Origin: CAZSDU01 sp964429135
Lineage (GTDB): Bacteria; Bacteroidota; Bacteroidia; Bacteroidales; FEN-979
Reading direction: 5' to 3'
Assembly (NCBI GenBank): GCA_964429135.1
Contig: CAYSAU010000004.1
Span: forward strand, 124,001 to 188,000
Length of the DNA: 64,000 nt
The translations under genes were made by a program, and so were the position numbers. Shown one piece after another: positions 26,293 to 34,350 of this stretch. Under the pieces are notes generated by a model. The model saw nothing but the letters and a program-made list of their open reading frames with translations, was not told the origin of the DNA and ran no database searches. The first letter of the stretch is position 1. The number at the start of each line of letters is the position of its first letter.

Positions 26293-27183
26293 CTATTGAG
26301 TTTTTGTCATGGTGGCGGGAATGCAGATAATAAAATCAGCTTTCCCGAAGTGTTCTTCCTCCAGCTTTGTCATGTTGTCCTGTTCCACACAACTGATGGT
26401 CAGGATTTTCACGGGAACAGTATTTTTCCGGATGTAGTCTTTGACATACCATACGACACCTTCATGGTTATCGCTGTGATAGGCGCCATTGAAATGGAGG
26501 AAACACATCCCGGTTCCCGGCCCGCCTTTCATGATGAATTGTGCCATGGTGGCATCTTTCAGCGCTTGAGCCTGACCGAGGTTTTGGGTCAGATGGGCTG
26601 GCATTCCGGCACCAACAACTTTCGCGATGGAGCGATAACACTCCAGGGTGGTGTCGTATTTAATGGGGAGGGTAGCCATTAATCCACGCTGAGCCGCATT
26701 GAGGCTGTCGAGTCCTTCAAAGCCTTTCTGGTTGACCAGGGCTGCATATCTCCGGGGGACATTGGTGGCCACGAACGTTAACCCTTTTTCCCTGGCGAAG
26801 TCGAGCAGGGGAGCATAATCGGTCTTATAATTTGCCCAAAGTTTGGCTTCCGCTTCAAAATCCTTTTTCCGGATTTGCTTGGAGATATATTCACTGACAA
26901 GCAACTGATTATCCCTTTCAAACATTTCTGCTCCCATCATCAGATGGTCTGTTTTTTCTTCATACAGGTCGCGCATCAGCTCATATTCCAGCCAATGACA
27001 GATAGGATTATCATGTAATTCGCCGAAAAAGATAAGATCGGATGATTTTGCCGCTTTCAGAAGAGCTGTATAATCAAATGATTTTCCCTGGGAGGAAAAG
27101 ATCACGTAAGCAGGTTTGTCGCTTTTAAAAGCAGTAAGAATAAAAAAACCAAGCAGTATCAAGAGGGTGGAATATTTTTTCAT
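26293..27183 (-). CDS. ChaN family (DUF399) exported protein
   Basis: A 296-residue protein with an N-terminal signal sequence (LLILLGFFILTAF). It belongs to the ChaN/TIKI-related haem-binding family: LIFFGELHDNPICHWLEYEL contains the conserved GE.HDN motif, followed by HLMMGAEMFERDNQ and a later MCFLHFNGAYHSDNHEGV with the second conserved histidines. ChaN of Campylobacter binds haem, and the related TIKI proteins are metalloproteases; which activity applies here is unknown. No lipobox cysteine is present. It lies 8 bases after the cytidine deaminase gene in the minus-strand run. Confidence 0.88.
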   Translation of the reverse strand: MKKYSTLLILLGFFILTAFKSDKPAYVIFSSQGKSFDYTALLKAAKSSDLIFFGELHDNPICHWLEYELMRDLYEEKTDHLMMGAEMFERDNQLLVSEYISKQIRKKDFEAEAKLWANYKTDYAPLLDFAREKGLTFVATNVPRRYAALVNQKGFEGLDSLNAAQRGLMATLPIKYDTTLECYRSIAKVVGAGMPAHLTQNLGQAQALKDATMAQFIMKGGPGTGMCFLHFNGAYHSDNHEGVVWYVKDYIRKNTVPVKILTISCVEQDNMTKLEEEHFGKADFIICIPATMTKTQ

Positions 27184-27191
27184 AGGAAGAA

Positions 27192-27689
27192 TTATTTGGG
27201 ATCTTTCATCAGGTTTGTTTCCATAAAGGCCAGGGGCAGCAAAGTCTGCATCCCCTCTATCACATAAATTGATCCGCTTTGCCCGCCCAGGATCAGTCTG
27301 ATTTTTTGTCGAAATTTTATTTCATATTCAACGATGGCCTGGCGACATAAGCCACAGGGAGGAACGGGTTCATTCACCCGGAAAGAATCCGCGCTGGCTG
27401 TAATGGCAAGGGCTTTGATCGGGATACCGGGATACTGTGATACAGCAGCATAAACGGCTACGCGTTCAGCACATAAGCCGGAAGGAAAGGCCATGTTTTC
27501 CTGGTTGCTCCCGCTGATAACAATACCGTTTTCCAGCATTGCTGCCGCCCCGACATGGTAATTAGAATAGGGAGCATAGGAGGAGATCAGTGCCTTTTTG
27601 GCAGCATCAAGCAACCCACGGTCTTCCCCGCACAATTCCTTGTCGGAATCAAAAATCTGGTAATCGAATGAATGTGTGCAATGTTTCAT
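27192..27689 (-). CDS. cdd: Cytidine deaminase
   Basis: A 165-residue cytidine deaminase that converts cytidine and deoxycytidine to uridine forms for pyrimidine salvage. The zinc site is intact: CAERVA with the catalytic glutamate and first cysteine, and PPCGLCRQ with the other two cysteines. SYAPYSNYHVGAA and the NQENMAFPSGL loop match the substrate-binding region. The ATG ending at 27689 (MKHCTHSFDYQIF) is chosen; an upstream in-frame ATG would overlap the ctpA gene. Homotetramer expected from the size of the subunit. Confidence 0.95.
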   Translation of the reverse strand: MKHCTHSFDYQIFDSDKELCGEDRGLLDAAKKALISSYAPYSNYHVGAAAMLENGIVISGSNQENMAFPSGLCAERVAVYAAVSQYPGIPIKALAITASADSFRVNEPVPPCGLCRQAIVEYEIKFRQKIRLILGGQSGSIYVIEGMQTLLPLAFMETNLMKDPK

Positions 27690-27699
27690 GGGAGAGGGT

Positions 27700-29424
27700 T
27701 TAATCCAGCAAATTATCATCCTCCTCCTCAACGGCCGGATTTAAGGTATCCGGTTTGGGCGGAATATATTTCCCGCTCAGAATGCCGGTATATTTTTCTG
27801 GATCTTTAAGGGTAGAGATGGCCAGTGTAATTTCCGGATCCTTGTTCAGTGAAGATTCGATTTTTCCTTTTTGATAGTAATACCGGGTGACGATTTCCAT
27901 TTTCAGCAGCTCACGTATCTGGCTTTCATATTTTTTAAGGTCCTCTTTTTTATCACTTTCTATTTTTGCTTTCAGATGATCGTATTCTTCCTGTATGGCG
28001 CTGAGATAATTTTCCTTTTCCGCTTCTTTTTTCAACCGTTCGAGTGCCTGTTCGCTGCTGGTAGTATAGGAATAGTTTTTATCGGCTAAATAATTCAGGA
28101 AATCCTGGTAAGTATCTTCATCGAGTTCGAAATTGGATGCAGGGGGAATGGTTTTATTGAGTCTGGCAAATCGTGTGGCATAATCGAAGATCAGAAACTT
28201 TCGGTAAAGGGTGGTGGCCAGAGTGCTGAATTTCCGCGGAGGTAAAATCAGATCAGGACTGATACCACCTCCGTCGTAGACACTTCTTCCATTTTTGGTT
28301 TTAAATTCCCGGATCAGAGAATCAGGTATTTTTCCGAAAGCGCCTTCCTTGTTTTTATGGGAATAGTCGATGGCCTGGATACAGCGCCCGCTTGGAATAT
28401 AATATTTAGCAACGGTTATTTTTAGCTGAGCATTGTAGCTCAGGGGAACCACATTCTGAACCAGTCCTTTACCGAAGGTTCTTTGGCCGATAATGACTCC
28501 ACGGTCGAGGTCCTGAATAGATCCGGCAAGGATCTCGCTGGCTGAAGCGCTCTGACGGTCAACCATAATGGCAAGGGGTATTTTAAGATCAAGTGGGGGG
28601 TTCATGGTGAGGTGGGTCCGGTTTTTATCAGCTTTTTTGCCTTTGGTACTGACGATTTCCTGTCCGCGTTCCACAAATAAATTCGCGATGTCAACGGCTT
28701 CATTAAGTAATCCGCCTCCATTACCCCTTAGATCTAAAATAATCCCTTTTAATTCGCGGGATTCTTTAAGTTTCAGAAAAGCCTGCTTCACCTCTTTTGC
28801 TGCATTTTGAGTGAAACCGGAAATCTTCACATATCCGATTTGGGAATCAACCATTCCCGCATACGGGATGTTGTCGATTTTTATAATTTCACGGGTAATG
28901 TTCAATTCAATTGGAGCAGTTTCACCCTCCCGTTCAATCACCAGATCAATCTTAGTTCCGGGTTGTCCTTTGAGTATGGCACTGACCTGATCGTAAGTCT
29001 TGTTTTTAGCAGACTGATGGTTGACCTCAATGATTTTATCCCCGGCTTTTAATCCGGCTTTCCAGGCTGGTGAACCCTCGTAAGGTTCTGAAATAATCAC
29101 GTAATCGCCCTGTTGATGGATCAGCGATCCTATCCCGCCATACTGACCGGTTGTAATGAATTTATAGTCTTCCACCTGTGATTCGGGAATAAAATTAGTA
29201 TAGGGGTCAAGGGATTCAAGCATGGCGTTAATACCAGTCTGGGTAATTTCACCGGGTTTAATGACATCTACATATTCTGTGCTTAATTCCTTGATCAAGG
29301 TGGAATAAATATCCAGGTTTTTTAAAATTTCAAAACCATCCTCTCCAGTTGCCTGAGCAAACAGAGAATGACTGTTAAAAAGAATAACCCAGGCAAATAA
29401 CCCTATAACAACAATACGCTTCAT
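27700..29424 (-). CDS. C-terminal processing peptidase, S41 family
   Basis: A 574-residue tail-specific protease (CtpA/Prc type) with signal peptide (ILFNSHSLFAQATGE). A PDZ domain (about residues 85-170, GIGSLIHQQGDYVIISEPY) binds substrate C-termini, and the S41 catalytic core follows with ILDLRGNGGGLLNEAVDIA, the nucleophile region DRQSASASEILAG (catalytic serine) and RTFGKGLVQ (catalytic lysine). The C-terminal 200 residues are helical and charged. It acts in the periplasm. It starts the stretch ctpA-cdd-chaN; a dispersed AT-rich repeat sits 11 bases upstream of its ATG. Confidence 0.95.
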   Translation of the reverse strand: MKRIVVIGLFAWVILFNSHSLFAQATGEDGFEILKNLDIYSTLIKELSTEYVDVIKPGEITQTGINAMLESLDPYTNFIPESQVEDYKFITTGQYGGIGSLIHQQGDYVIISEPYEGSPAWKAGLKAGDKIIEVNHQSAKNKTYDQVSAILKGQPGTKIDLVIEREGETAPIELNITREIIKIDNIPYAGMVDSQIGYVKISGFTQNAAKEVKQAFLKLKESRELKGIILDLRGNGGGLLNEAVDIANLFVERGQEIVSTKGKKADKNRTHLTMNPPLDLKIPLAIMVDRQSASASEILAGSIQDLDRGVIIGQRTFGKGLVQNVVPLSYNAQLKITVAKYYIPSGRCIQAIDYSHKNKEGAFGKIPDSLIREFKTKNGRSVYDGGGISPDLILPPRKFSTLATTLYRKFLIFDYATRFARLNKTIPPASNFELDEDTYQDFLNYLADKNYSYTTSSEQALERLKKEAEKENYLSAIQEEYDHLKAKIESDKKEDLKKYESQIRELLKMEIVTRYYYQKGKIESSLNKDPEITLAISTLKDPEKYTGILSGKYIPPKPDTLNPAVEEEDDNLLD

Positions 29425-29435
29425 GTATCTAATTC

Positions 29436-29455
29436 TTAATTCCTAATTCCTCATT
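29436..29455 (-). repeat. Dispersed AT-rich 20-base repeat, copy 2
   Basis: On the minus strand AATGAGGAATTAGGAATTAA, 19 of 20 bases identical to the copy at 23961-23980. It fills most of the gap between yidD and ctpA and ends 11 bases before the ctpA ATG. Confidence 0.7.
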
Positions 29456-29457
29456 AT

Positions 29458-29679
29458 TTATGGTACCGGATCAAATCCTTTTCCTCCCCAGGGGTGGCAA
29501 CGGCTTAATCGTTTTAATACCAGCCATCCTCCTTTCCACGCTCCGTGCTTTTGAATAGCCTCAATGCCGTATTGAGAGCAACTTGGCGTAAACCGGCAGG
29601 AAGGCATGAAATAAGGCGAAATGGCTGCCTGATAAAATCGTATCAATAAAATAAAAAATTTACCGGGTAAGTTTTTCAT
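29458..29679 (-). CDS. yidD: Membrane protein insertion efficiency factor YidD
   Basis: A 73-residue YidD. The family signature is clear: IRFYQAAISPYFMPSCRFTPSCSQYGIEAI, followed by LVLKRLSRCHPWGGKGFDPVP. YidD assists YidC-mediated membrane insertion. Its first 20 bases overlap the end of rnpA, the usual neighbour, and the pair is translationally coupled. The yidC gene is not in the window. Confidence 0.95.
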   Translation of the reverse strand: MKNLPGKFFILLIRFYQAAISPYFMPSCRFTPSCSQYGIEAIQKHGAWKGGWLVLKRLSRCHPWGGKGFDPVP

Positions 29680-30076
29680 TTACCTCTGTTAAACGCCGTA
29701 AAAGTAAGATTATTTTAGTTTGAATTTCGGTGAAAGGGAGTATTTCTTTAGCGATATAAGTGATACAAATCAGCAAGGAGGATGTTTTAGAGTGTAAAGA
29801 TGGATTCAGGTGTTGCTTATTCAGCCGGTAGCTTTCCTTCATTCTTCTCCGGATGAGGTTTCTATCAACCGCTGAATGAAAATGATGCCTAGGTACGCTG
29901 AACATCACCTGGGGAAGAGGATTATCAAAGGTTTCCACGATAAGCCAGGTCATTCGAAAAGCTGGAACATGCAGCGTTGAACCTTCCCTGAATAGCTTAC
30001 GAATAAGTTGAAAACGGCTCAGCCTTTCATTTTTTTTAAAGGGTTGCTTCACAAAGCTAAGATTTTGAATAAGCAA
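29660..30076 (-). CDS. rnpA: Ribonuclease P protein component
   Basis: The 138-residue protein subunit of RNase P, which matures the 5' ends of tRNAs. The basic RNR motif DRNLIRRRMKESYR lies mid-protein, preceded by VMFSVPRHHFHSAV; the N-terminal FKKNERLSRFQLIRKLF is the family's first helix and strand. The usual upstream partner rpmH is absent: the gene follows hemD with no intervening base. It overlaps yidD by 20 bases at its end. Confidence 0.93.
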   Translation of the reverse strand: MLIQNLSFVKQPFKKNERLSRFQLIRKLFREGSTLHVPAFRMTWLIVETFDNPLPQVMFSVPRHHFHSAVDRNLIRRRMKESYRLNKQHLNPSLHSKTSSLLICITYIAKEILPFTEIQTKIILLLRRLTEVNEKLTR

Positions 30077-30829
30077 CTATTTCTTCTTACATTCCTGTAA
30101 GAGGAAATGTTCCATAGCCATAGTCATGGAAGGAGCAGTTGGAGTGGGGGCCTCAAGGTTGAGATTCAGTCCGGCATCCTTCACGGCTTTTGCAGTGGCC
30201 GAACCAAAAGCAGCGATGATCGTATCCTGTTGTTGAAAATCAGGGAAATTCTTAAGCAGTGATTTGATCCCAGAGGGACTGAAGAAAACCAGCATATCAT
30301 ATTTCCTGATATCAATATCGGAAAGGTCGCTGGCTAAGGTTCTGTATATTATCGCTTTTTTATAAATGATCTTATGTTCATCAAGCATTTTCGGAATTTC
30401 CAGCTTGTGAATATCTGAACAAGGCAATAAGAATTTTTCAGTCCTGTGCTTTTTTATATGTTCCATCAGGTTGGAGAAATTTTCCTTACTGTGGAATATT
30501 TTTCTTTTCCTGAACTGAACATACTTCTGAAGATAATATGCAGTGGATTCAGAAATGGTAAAGTATTTCATGGATTCAGGAACCTCTATCCTCATTTCTT
30601 TACACATCCTGAAATAATGATCAACGGCATTCCTCGAGGTAAAAATAACCGCCGAATAATCCAGGATGTTTATTCTTTCTTGCCGGAATTCTTTAGCCGT
30701 TAAGCCTTCAATTAAGAAGAACTTCCGGAAATGAATGTTAACATTGAACTTTTTTGCAATTTCCCCGTAAGGGGATTTCTCAAAATCGCTTGGTTTGTGT
30801 TGGGAAACGAGTATATTTTTTATTTTCAA
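30077..30829 (-). CDS. hemD: Uroporphyrinogen-III synthase
   Basis: A 250-residue HemD-type enzyme that closes hydroxymethylbilane to uroporphyrinogen III in haem and corrinoid synthesis. This fast-evolving family is recognised from the bilobed pattern: first-domain start KNILVSQHKPS, SAVIFTSRNAVDHYF, then ADENF-like KENFSNLMEHI, and second-domain YDMLVFFSPSGIKSLL with AAFGSATAKAVKDAGL and the terminal APTPTAPSMTMAMEHFL. It directly precedes rnpA and follows a DUF4271 gene, an arrangement I recognise from this phylum. Other haem genes are not in the window. Confidence 0.9.
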   Translation of the reverse strand: MKIKNILVSQHKPSDFEKSPYGEIAKKFNVNIHFRKFFLIEGLTAKEFRQERINILDYSAVIFTSRNAVDHYFRMCKEMRIEVPESMKYFTISESTAYYLQKYVQFRKRKIFHSKENFSNLMEHIKKHRTEKFLLPCSDIHKLEIPKMLDEHKIIYKKAIIYRTLASDLSDIDIRKYDMLVFFSPSGIKSLLKNFPDFQQQDTIIAAFGSATAKAVKDAGLNLNLEAPTPTAPSMTMAMEHFLLQECKKK

Positions 30830-30881
30830 GGCCTTTTTGTATTTCGCTAAATGAGTTCCTAATACCTTAAAAATCCCGTGG

Positions 30882-31661
30882 TTACGTGTAAATCAAGAAA
30901 AGTTTAACGATTACCATCAGGGGTAAAAATTCGAGGCTGCAAAGATATATAAATAAAAACAAATAAGAAAATTTTGTCATCGACAAGCCGATGAAAAAAC
31001 CTCTCATAACCCTAAAAAGGAAGAGTAAGGTGAAGATGATCAAACAGATCCAGAGCAGTAAGATCGATTTCAGATAAAGGACCATAATTAGCAATGGGAG
31101 TAGCAAGATCCCAGAAATTAGACAGAAAATCAGCAGATTAAGCAAATATGCCCTTGTGGTTTCGCGGGTATTGAAAACCACAGAAAGAAATTGAATCAAT
31201 ATGATTTTCAATCCCCAGAAAACGGAGATGCCCAGTATAATCATGATAAATATCCCCCAGGGAGGGATTTGAAAAAAAGAAAAATGAAGCAGGCTTTCAT
31301 TGCACTGGAATAACAGAAGAGACAATGATATAAGGTATAGGATTCCAAGGGCAATTGAAACCCTTTCCCTGAATAGATTCCCATCCCGGGATAACTGGTT
31401 GATAAACCTTTTTGAAAAAGGGGCTAAGCATATCTGTCGAATCCGCCTGTGGTAATGTACCTGAGCCCAGGCCAGCAAAACTAATCCAAAAAGCAGTATC
31501 CCCGTGATCCAGTCAGGTTGAAAGGGACGGTATTCCCTGTTATGAAAATGAGAGGGACGAAGTTCATGGGTCAGAAAAGGAGAAACAGTGAACAGTTGTT
31601 CTTCGTGAGGATTGCTTTCCATGTTCAGGGTGGTATCCGGTGATTGATGGAGTGGGCTCAT
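30882..31661 (-). CDS. DUF4271 integral membrane protein
   Basis: A 259-residue membrane protein with about seven helices, matching DUF4271, a family of unknown function found in Bacteroidota next to hemD. The N-terminal 60 residues are soluble and polar; a conserved WITGILLFGLVLLAW helix follows, and later the loop FNTRETTRAYLLNLLIF. I choose the ATG ending at 31661 because it overlaps the stop of the upstream pseudouridine synthase by four bases (ATGA); an alternative start is seven codons upstream. No function should be assumed. Confidence 0.82.
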   Translation of the reverse strand: MSPLHQSPDTTLNMESNPHEEQLFTVSPFLTHELRPSHFHNREYRPFQPDWITGILLFGLVLLAWAQVHYHRRIRQICLAPFSKRFINQLSRDGNLFRERVSIALGILYLISLSLLLFQCNESLLHFSFFQIPPWGIFIMIILGISVFWGLKIILIQFLSVVFNTRETTRAYLLNLLIFCLISGILLLPLLIMVLYLKSILLLWICLIIFTLLFLFRVMRGFFIGLSMTKFSYLFLFIYLCSLEFLPLMVIVKLFLIYT

Positions 31662-32350
31662 CGTCCGGAAAAATAATCCCATAAAACATCGGATGGGGGA
31701 GGGGCAATGATTTTGATCGCTTCCTTTTTCACCGGATGGATGAATTCAAGAGAACGGGAATGAAGGTGGATGGAAGCATCGGGATTTGATCTTGGATATC
31801 CATATTTCAGATCACCCTTGATCGGACATCCGATGGCTGCAAGCTGAGCACGGATCTGGTGATGGCGTCCGGTAAGTAATTCCACTTCGAGCAGGTGATA
31901 TCCTTTGCTGGAGTCAATCAGCGTATAATTTAAGATGGCTTTTTTTGTGCCTGGTGAGGGAAAGCGGGTGATAAAACTTTTGTTTTTCACCTGATCCCGG
32001 CTAAGGTAGCCGACAAGTTGTTCCTTTATTACGGGGGGATGCTGTTTGACAACTGCCCAGTATGTTTTATGAATGTTTCCCTGTTTCAACATTTCATTTA
32101 GCCGGGAAAGGGCTTTGGATGTCCGTGCAAAGATTATGGCACCGCTCACCGGCCGGTCAAGACGGTGAACCACACCCAGAAAAACCTCAGCGGGTTTTTG
32201 ATATCTGACCTTAAGATAGGATTTTACTTTCTCACTCAGGGGTTCATCCTTGGTTTTATCTCCCTGTACAATGGCCGAAGGGGGTTTGTTCAGGATGATC
32301 AGGTGGTTGTCTTCGTAAAGGATTTCAAGATCAGTACTGTTCTTTTTCAT
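31658..32350 (-). CDS. RluA family pseudouridine synthase
   Basis: A 230-residue RNA pseudouridine synthase. The catalytic motif VHRLDRPVSGAIIFART contains the nucleophilic aspartate, and ELLTGRHHQIRAQLAAIGCPIKGDLKYG is the second family block. There is no N-terminal S4 domain, as in the short RluA/RluC-like paralogues of this phylum. The target RNA position cannot be inferred. Its start overlaps the end of panB by 20 bases and its stop overlaps the DUF4271 start, so the three genes are cotranslated. Confidence 0.93.
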   Translation of the reverse strand: MKKNSTDLEILYEDNHLIILNKPPSAIVQGDKTKDEPLSEKVKSYLKVRYQKPAEVFLGVVHRLDRPVSGAIIFARTSKALSRLNEMLKQGNIHKTYWAVVKQHPPVIKEQLVGYLSRDQVKNKSFITRFPSPGTKKAILNYTLIDSSKGYHLLEVELLTGRHHQIRAQLAAIGCPIKGDLKYGYPRSNPDASIHLHSRSLEFIHPVKKEAIKIIAPPPSDVLWDYFSGR

Positions 32351-33155
32351 TGGGGAAATCCAGTGATTTCACATCATTGATATAAGTGTTGACTGCTCCC
32401 CTGACCTCTTCCGATAAGTTATGGTAACGACGAAGAAAACGAGGAGAAAATTCCAGTGTGATTCCAAGCATGTCATGAAGAACCAGAACCTGACCGTCCA
32501 CTTTTTGTCCCGCCCCTATTCCGATGATGGGTATTTTAAGTTCGGAAGTCACTTCAGCTCCTAATTTGGCCGGGATTTTCTCCAGTACGATGGCAAAACA
32601 ACCTGCCTTTTCAAGCAGATGGGCATCACTGATCAATTTGGTTGCTTCTTCTTCGGTAGTGGCACGTACCACATAAGTTCCGAATTTGTGAATCGACTGA
32701 GGGGTCAATCCGAGGTGTCCCATCACGGGTATTCCGGCCGAGAGAATGCGATCCACCGATTCGAGGATCTCTTTTCCACCCTCCATCTTGACAGCATCTG
32801 CACCACTTTCTTTCATAATTCTGATGGAAGAATTCAGTGCCTCGATGGAATTACCCTGATAGGTACCGAATGGCAGATCCACGACTACCAGCGCTCTTTT
32901 TACCGCCCTGACAACGGATGAGGCATGATAAATCATTTCATTCAGGGTGATGGGGAGGGTTGAAGTATGTCCGGCCATCACGTTGGAAGCAGAATCACCT
33001 ACCAGAATCACATCAATGCCTGTGGAATCCAAAATCCTTGCAAAGGAATAATCGTAGGCAGTGAGCATGGTAATTTTTTCTCCTTTCAGCTTCATTTCCT
33101 GAAGGATGTGGGTCGTGACTTTCGTCACATTCCGGAATGAAAACGCTGTAGCCAT
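32331..33155 (-). CDS. panB: 3-methyl-2-oxobutanoate hydroxymethyltransferase
   Basis: PanB, 274 residues, transfers a hydroxymethyl group from methylene-tetrahydrofolate to ketoisovalerate, the first committed pantothenate step. Typical blocks are MLTAYDYSFARILD, VILVGDSASNVMAGH, DLPFGTYQG, VKMEGG, MGHLGLTPQS and IGIGAGQKVDGQVLVLHD. The decamer fold and metal site residues (DS and E in VKMEGG) are preserved. It heads the minus-strand run panB-rluA-DUF4271-hemD-rnpA-yidD and is separated from panCD by 20 kb. Confidence 0.97.
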   Translation of the reverse strand: MATAFSFRNVTKVTTHILQEMKLKGEKITMLTAYDYSFARILDSTGIDVILVGDSASNVMAGHTSTLPITLNEMIYHASSVVRAVKRALVVVDLPFGTYQGNSIEALNSSIRIMKESGADAVKMEGGKEILESVDRILSAGIPVMGHLGLTPQSIHKFGTYVVRATTEEEATKLISDAHLLEKAGCFAIVLEKIPAKLGAEVTSELKIPIIGIGAGQKVDGQVLVLHDMLGITLEFSPRFLRRYHNLSEEVRGAVNTYINDVKSLDFPNEKEQY

Positions 33156-33224
33156 ATTTTATATATTATCATGCAAAGCTACAATATTTTTATGTACATT
33201 TGCCTTCCGGAAATCTCTCACTTC

Positions 33225-34220
33225 ATGCAATATCTTAAATTGTTTTTCCTGTCACTCTTACTATTAGCCGTAGTTCCGGGATGCAATAAAGAACTTAATG
33301 TGAATGCTGACTGGAAAGACATCACCGTGGTGTATGCCTTACTTGACCAAGCCAGGGATACGACTTTTATTAAAATTACCAAGGCTTTTTTGGGACCTGG
33401 TGATGCTCTGCAGTTTGCCAAAATTTCAGACTCTAGTAATTATCCCGACAAAATGGATGTCAGACTGGAAGAATGGGATGCTAGCACGTATAAAAACACA
33501 TTTTTCTTAGATACCCTGACCATTCATAACAAAGTGGCTGGGGATTCTGTATTTTATTACCCTGATCAGCTGATGTATTTTACCACGGTGAAGCTGAACG
33601 AGAATTACCAGTATAAACTGTACATTACAAATAAAATCAGCGGTAAGGAAGTGACCGCGGAATCAGGTCTTGTTCATGATTTTTCAATCGAAAAACCATT
33701 GCCTTATTTTAAAATGGATTTCAGACCGGAGTACAACAATGAAGTGAAGTGGTACACGGCCAAAGCAGGTCGCCGCTATCAGTTGAATATCCGTTTTCAT
33801 TATCAGGAGTCATTAAAGTCCGATACATCGGTGAAGGTAACAAAATACATAGACTGGATTGTTTTCAGTAATGTCAAGTCCATCGATCTCCAGGGAGGAC
33901 AGGAGATTTCGCAATATTATTCCTGCAATGGTTTTTATAATGTCATTGGCGCTAACATCCCGGTCAATCCTAATGTCAACCGTAAAGCGCTTTTCGTAGA
34001 CCTGATTTTTTCTGTTGCCGCAGAGGATTTGAACACCTATATGGAAGTGACAGAACCTTCCTATACCATCATCCAGGAAAGGCCCTCATTTACCAATATC
34101 GTTAACGGGATAGGCCTTTTTTCGAGCCGGTTTACAAAAGCGCTGGATTCCATGCAACTGAGTGCCTATACCCTGAATGAACTCAAGGTTAACGAGAAAA
34201 CAAAATCCCTAGGTTTTTGA
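33225..34220 (+). CDS. DUF4249 family lipoprotein
   Basis: A 331-residue predicted outer-membrane lipoprotein with lipobox VVPGCNKEL. After the lipobox comes the DUF4249 pattern: ITVVYALLDQARDTTFIKITKAFLG, a central immunoglobulin-like region and the terminal INGIGLFSSR segment (here IVNGIGLFSSRFTKAL). DUF4249 proteins often sit beside TonB-dependent receptors, but none is adjacent here. The ATG at 33225 is chosen for the signal peptide; upstream in-frame codons from 33171 overlap a possible -7 element TACATTTG at 33195-33202. Function unknown. Confidence 0.78.
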   Translation: MQYLKLFFLSLLLLAVVPGCNKELNVNADWKDITVVYALLDQARDTTFIKITKAFLGPGDALQFAKISDSSNYPDKMDVRLEEWDASTYKNTFFLDTLTIHNKVAGDSVFYYPDQLMYFTTVKLNENYQYKLYITNKISGKEVTAESGLVHDFSIEKPLPYFKMDFRPEYNNEVKWYTAKAGRRYQLNIRFHYQESLKSDTSVKVTKYIDWIVFSNVKSIDLQGGQEISQYYSCNGFYNVIGANIPVNPNVNRKALFVDLIFSVAAEDLNTYMEVTEPSYTIIQERPSFTNIVNGIGLFSSRFTKALDSMQLSAYTLNELKVNEKTKSLGF

Positions 34221-34276
34221 TTTTTATTCCCTGAATTTCTGTCTTTTTGTCACCTCTATGACATAAAACCCTGCTT

Positions 34277-34292
34277 TGGCACAATGATTGAC
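34277..34292 (+). promoter_or_regulatory. Sigma-54-like promoter candidate upstream of dnaK
   Basis: TGGCAC (34277-34282), five bases, then TTGAC (34288-34292) resembles the sigma-54 -24/-12 element TGGCAC-N5-TTGCW with correct spacing but A in place of the -12 C. Transcription would begin about 45 bases before the dnaK ATG. Evidence is pattern only. Confidence 0.35.
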
Positions 34293-34333
34293 AGGTGCTA
34301 TGACAATGATTCACATAAACTGAGTTTACTACG

Positions 34334-34340
34334 AAAGGAG
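34334..34340 (+). promoter_or_regulatory. Strong Shine-Dalgarno sequence of dnaK
   Basis: AAAGGAG ends ten bases before the dnaK ATG at 34351. Clear Shine-Dalgarno sites are uncommon in this phylum and rare in this window, which points to strong, initiation-driven expression of dnaK. Confidence 0.6.
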
Positions 34341-34350
34341 AAATTATAAC

